Source: an uncultured Burkholderiales bacterium
GTDB lineage: Bacteria > Pseudomonadota > Gammaproteobacteria > Burkholderiales > Burkholderiaceae_C
Direction: 5' to 3'
Length of the DNA: 8,929 nucleotides
Assembly (NCBI GenBank): GCA_937897495.1
Contig: CALCBL010000233.1
Span: forward strand, 1-8,929
Shown here in pieces: positions 7,057-8,929 of this stretch. Within the stretch, counting starts at the first letter, position 1, and every line of letters begins with the position of its first letter. The translations under genes were made by a program, and so were the position numbers. The notes under the pieces are model-generated. The model searched no databases, was not told the DNA's origin, and saw only the letters and a list, made by a program, of their open reading frames with translations.

Positions 7057-7485
7057 TTAAAAAGGTTTCACGACGACCAAGATGACAACCGCCACCAACA
7101 TCAAGACGGGCGCCTCATTGAACCAGCGGAACCAAACATGGCTGTGCGTGTTTTGCTGAGCCTCAAAATTTTTCAAAATTCGGCCGCATGAATGGTGATA
7201 GCCCACAATCAAGAGCACCAAGGCCAATTTGGCGTGCATCCAAGCATTGCCCGGCCCCCAACCAATGCCGACTCCCCACCACAGCCAAACACCCAAGGCA
7301 ATGGCCGGCACCGACAACAGGGTGGTGAACCTTAATAATTTTCTGGCCATGAGCAAGAGCCTGGCGTACTCGGCCTCAGAGTCATCTGGCACCATGGCCA
7401 AATTGACAAATATTCGAGGCAAATAAAACAGGCCGGCAAACCAGCTGGCCACGAAAATGATGTGAAAGGCTTTGATCCAGAGCAT
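7057..7485 (-). CDS. hemJ: HemJ-like membrane protoporphyrinogen IX oxidase (UPF0093/CopD-like)
   Basis: HemJ oxidises protoporphyrinogen IX to protoporphyrin IX, the penultimate step of haem synthesis, in the inner membrane. The 142-residue product has the family length and pattern: MLWIKAFHIIFVASWFAGLFYLPR (1-24, with His8 and Arg24), a middle segment ending WMHAKLALVL (82-91), and the C-terminal block RWFNEAPVLMLVAVVILVVVKPF. Four hydrophobic helices are apparent. The frame stays open to 7623, but the 46 upstream codons overlap hemB on the other strand and do not look like HemJ, so I chose the ATG at 7485. CopD family protein is a common alternative label. It heads the five-gene minus-strand set and faces hemB, which fits a haem role. 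Confidence 0.83.
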   Translation of the reverse strand: MLWIKAFHIIFVASWFAGLFYLPRIFVNLAMVPDDSEAEYARLLLMARKLLRFTTLLSVPAIALGVWLWWGVGIGWGPGNAWMHAKLALVLLIVGYHHSCGRILKNFEAQQNTHSHVWFRWFNEAPVLMLVAVVILVVVKPF

Positions 7486-8616
<1,131 letters not shown>

Positions 8617-8639
8617 TCGCCCCAACCGCAAGCTCCAAC

Positions 8640-8929
8640 ATGCGCGTTTTCACGGTATCAGAACAACACGTCCAAGAAGCATTGTCCTTGCCCAGAACGC
8701 TGCCTGATAACGGTTTTGTGTGGGTCGCGTGTTCACGCACTTTTTTCCAAACGGAGCAGGCTCAAGTTCAACAAGCCCTTTACCAATTGAATGGACAAAA
8801 CCTGCTTGACCTGCATGTCTCTGATTTGTTGAATAGCCAACTTCCTTCGCGTTTTGATTTAACCTCGTACTACGATATTTTGGTGTTCAGGCGCTTGGCC
8901 AGCGCAAGCCGGGAAACAGAAAACTCTCA
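8640..8929 (+). CDS. CorA-family metal transporter, N-terminal part (cut by window edge)
   Basis: An open frame starts at 8640 and runs off the right edge after 96 codons plus two bases with no stop. The translation begins MRVFTVSEQHVQEALSLPRT and contains LLDLHVSDLLNSQLPSRFDL and YYDILVFRRL. This resembles the cytoplasmic N-terminal domain of CorA-type magnesium or divalent-cation transporters found next to hemB in related bacteria. That likeness is recalled, not searched. The diagnostic GMN motif and two C-terminal membrane helices would lie beyond the window. It starts 23 bp after hemB with no clear ribosome-binding site and could be co-transcribed. Supply of Mg2+ beside a magnesium-type HemB is an attractive but unproven link. 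Confidence 0.7.
   Translation, partial: MRVFTVSEQHVQEALSLPRTLPDNGFVWVACSRTFFQTEQAQVQQALYQLNGQNLLDLHVSDLLNSQLPSRFDLTSYYDILVFRRLASASRETENS

Overview
The window looks like a chromosomal housekeeping segment of a betaproteobacterium, most likely order Burkholderiales and probably family Comamonadaceae (Limnohabitans- or Rhodoferax-like). This rests on recalled protein similarity (EF-Tu, EF-G, S7, S12, HemB) and gene order, not on a search. The base composition is moderate. No mobile element, tRNA, rRNA, CRISPR array or phage gene was seen, and no stretch over 300 bases lacks a gene.

Region 1 (1-3712, minus strand) is the streptomycin (str) operon, transcribed right to left as rpsL, rpsG, fusA, tuf. 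The tuf gene is cut by the left window edge. A strong sigma-70-type promoter with an AT-rich upstream element precedes rpsL. Each of the four genes has a recognisable ribosome-binding site. The spacers hold several hairpins: two in the rpsL leader, one in the rpsL-rpsG spacer where S7 autoregulation acts in enterics, a terminator-like one between rpsG and fusA, and a long imperfect palindrome between fusA and tuf.

Region 2 (3713-7485, minus strand) is a tightly packed five-gene set read in the order hemJ-like, VanZ-family membrane protein, thioredoxin-like 2Fe-2S ferredoxin, alpha/beta hydrolase, D-Ala-D-Ala carboxypeptidase (DacC/PBP5-like). Gaps are +13, -4, -1 and +18 nt, so it reads as one operon with translational coupling. 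It mixes haem synthesis, an iron-sulfur protein of unknown partner, a small serine hydrolase and peptidoglycan remodelling.

Region 3 (7486-8929, plus strand) starts at a 123-bp divergent intergenic region. It carries hemB (porphobilinogen synthase, Asp-rich metal-site type) and then the start of a CorA-type transporter, cut by the right edge. hemB and hemJ, both for tetrapyrrole synthesis, are divergently arranged.

I see no convincing new defence, mobile or other undescribed system here. The items most worth checking are RNA-level structures in the str operon and the unexplained grouping of VanZ, ferredoxin, hydrolase and DacC.
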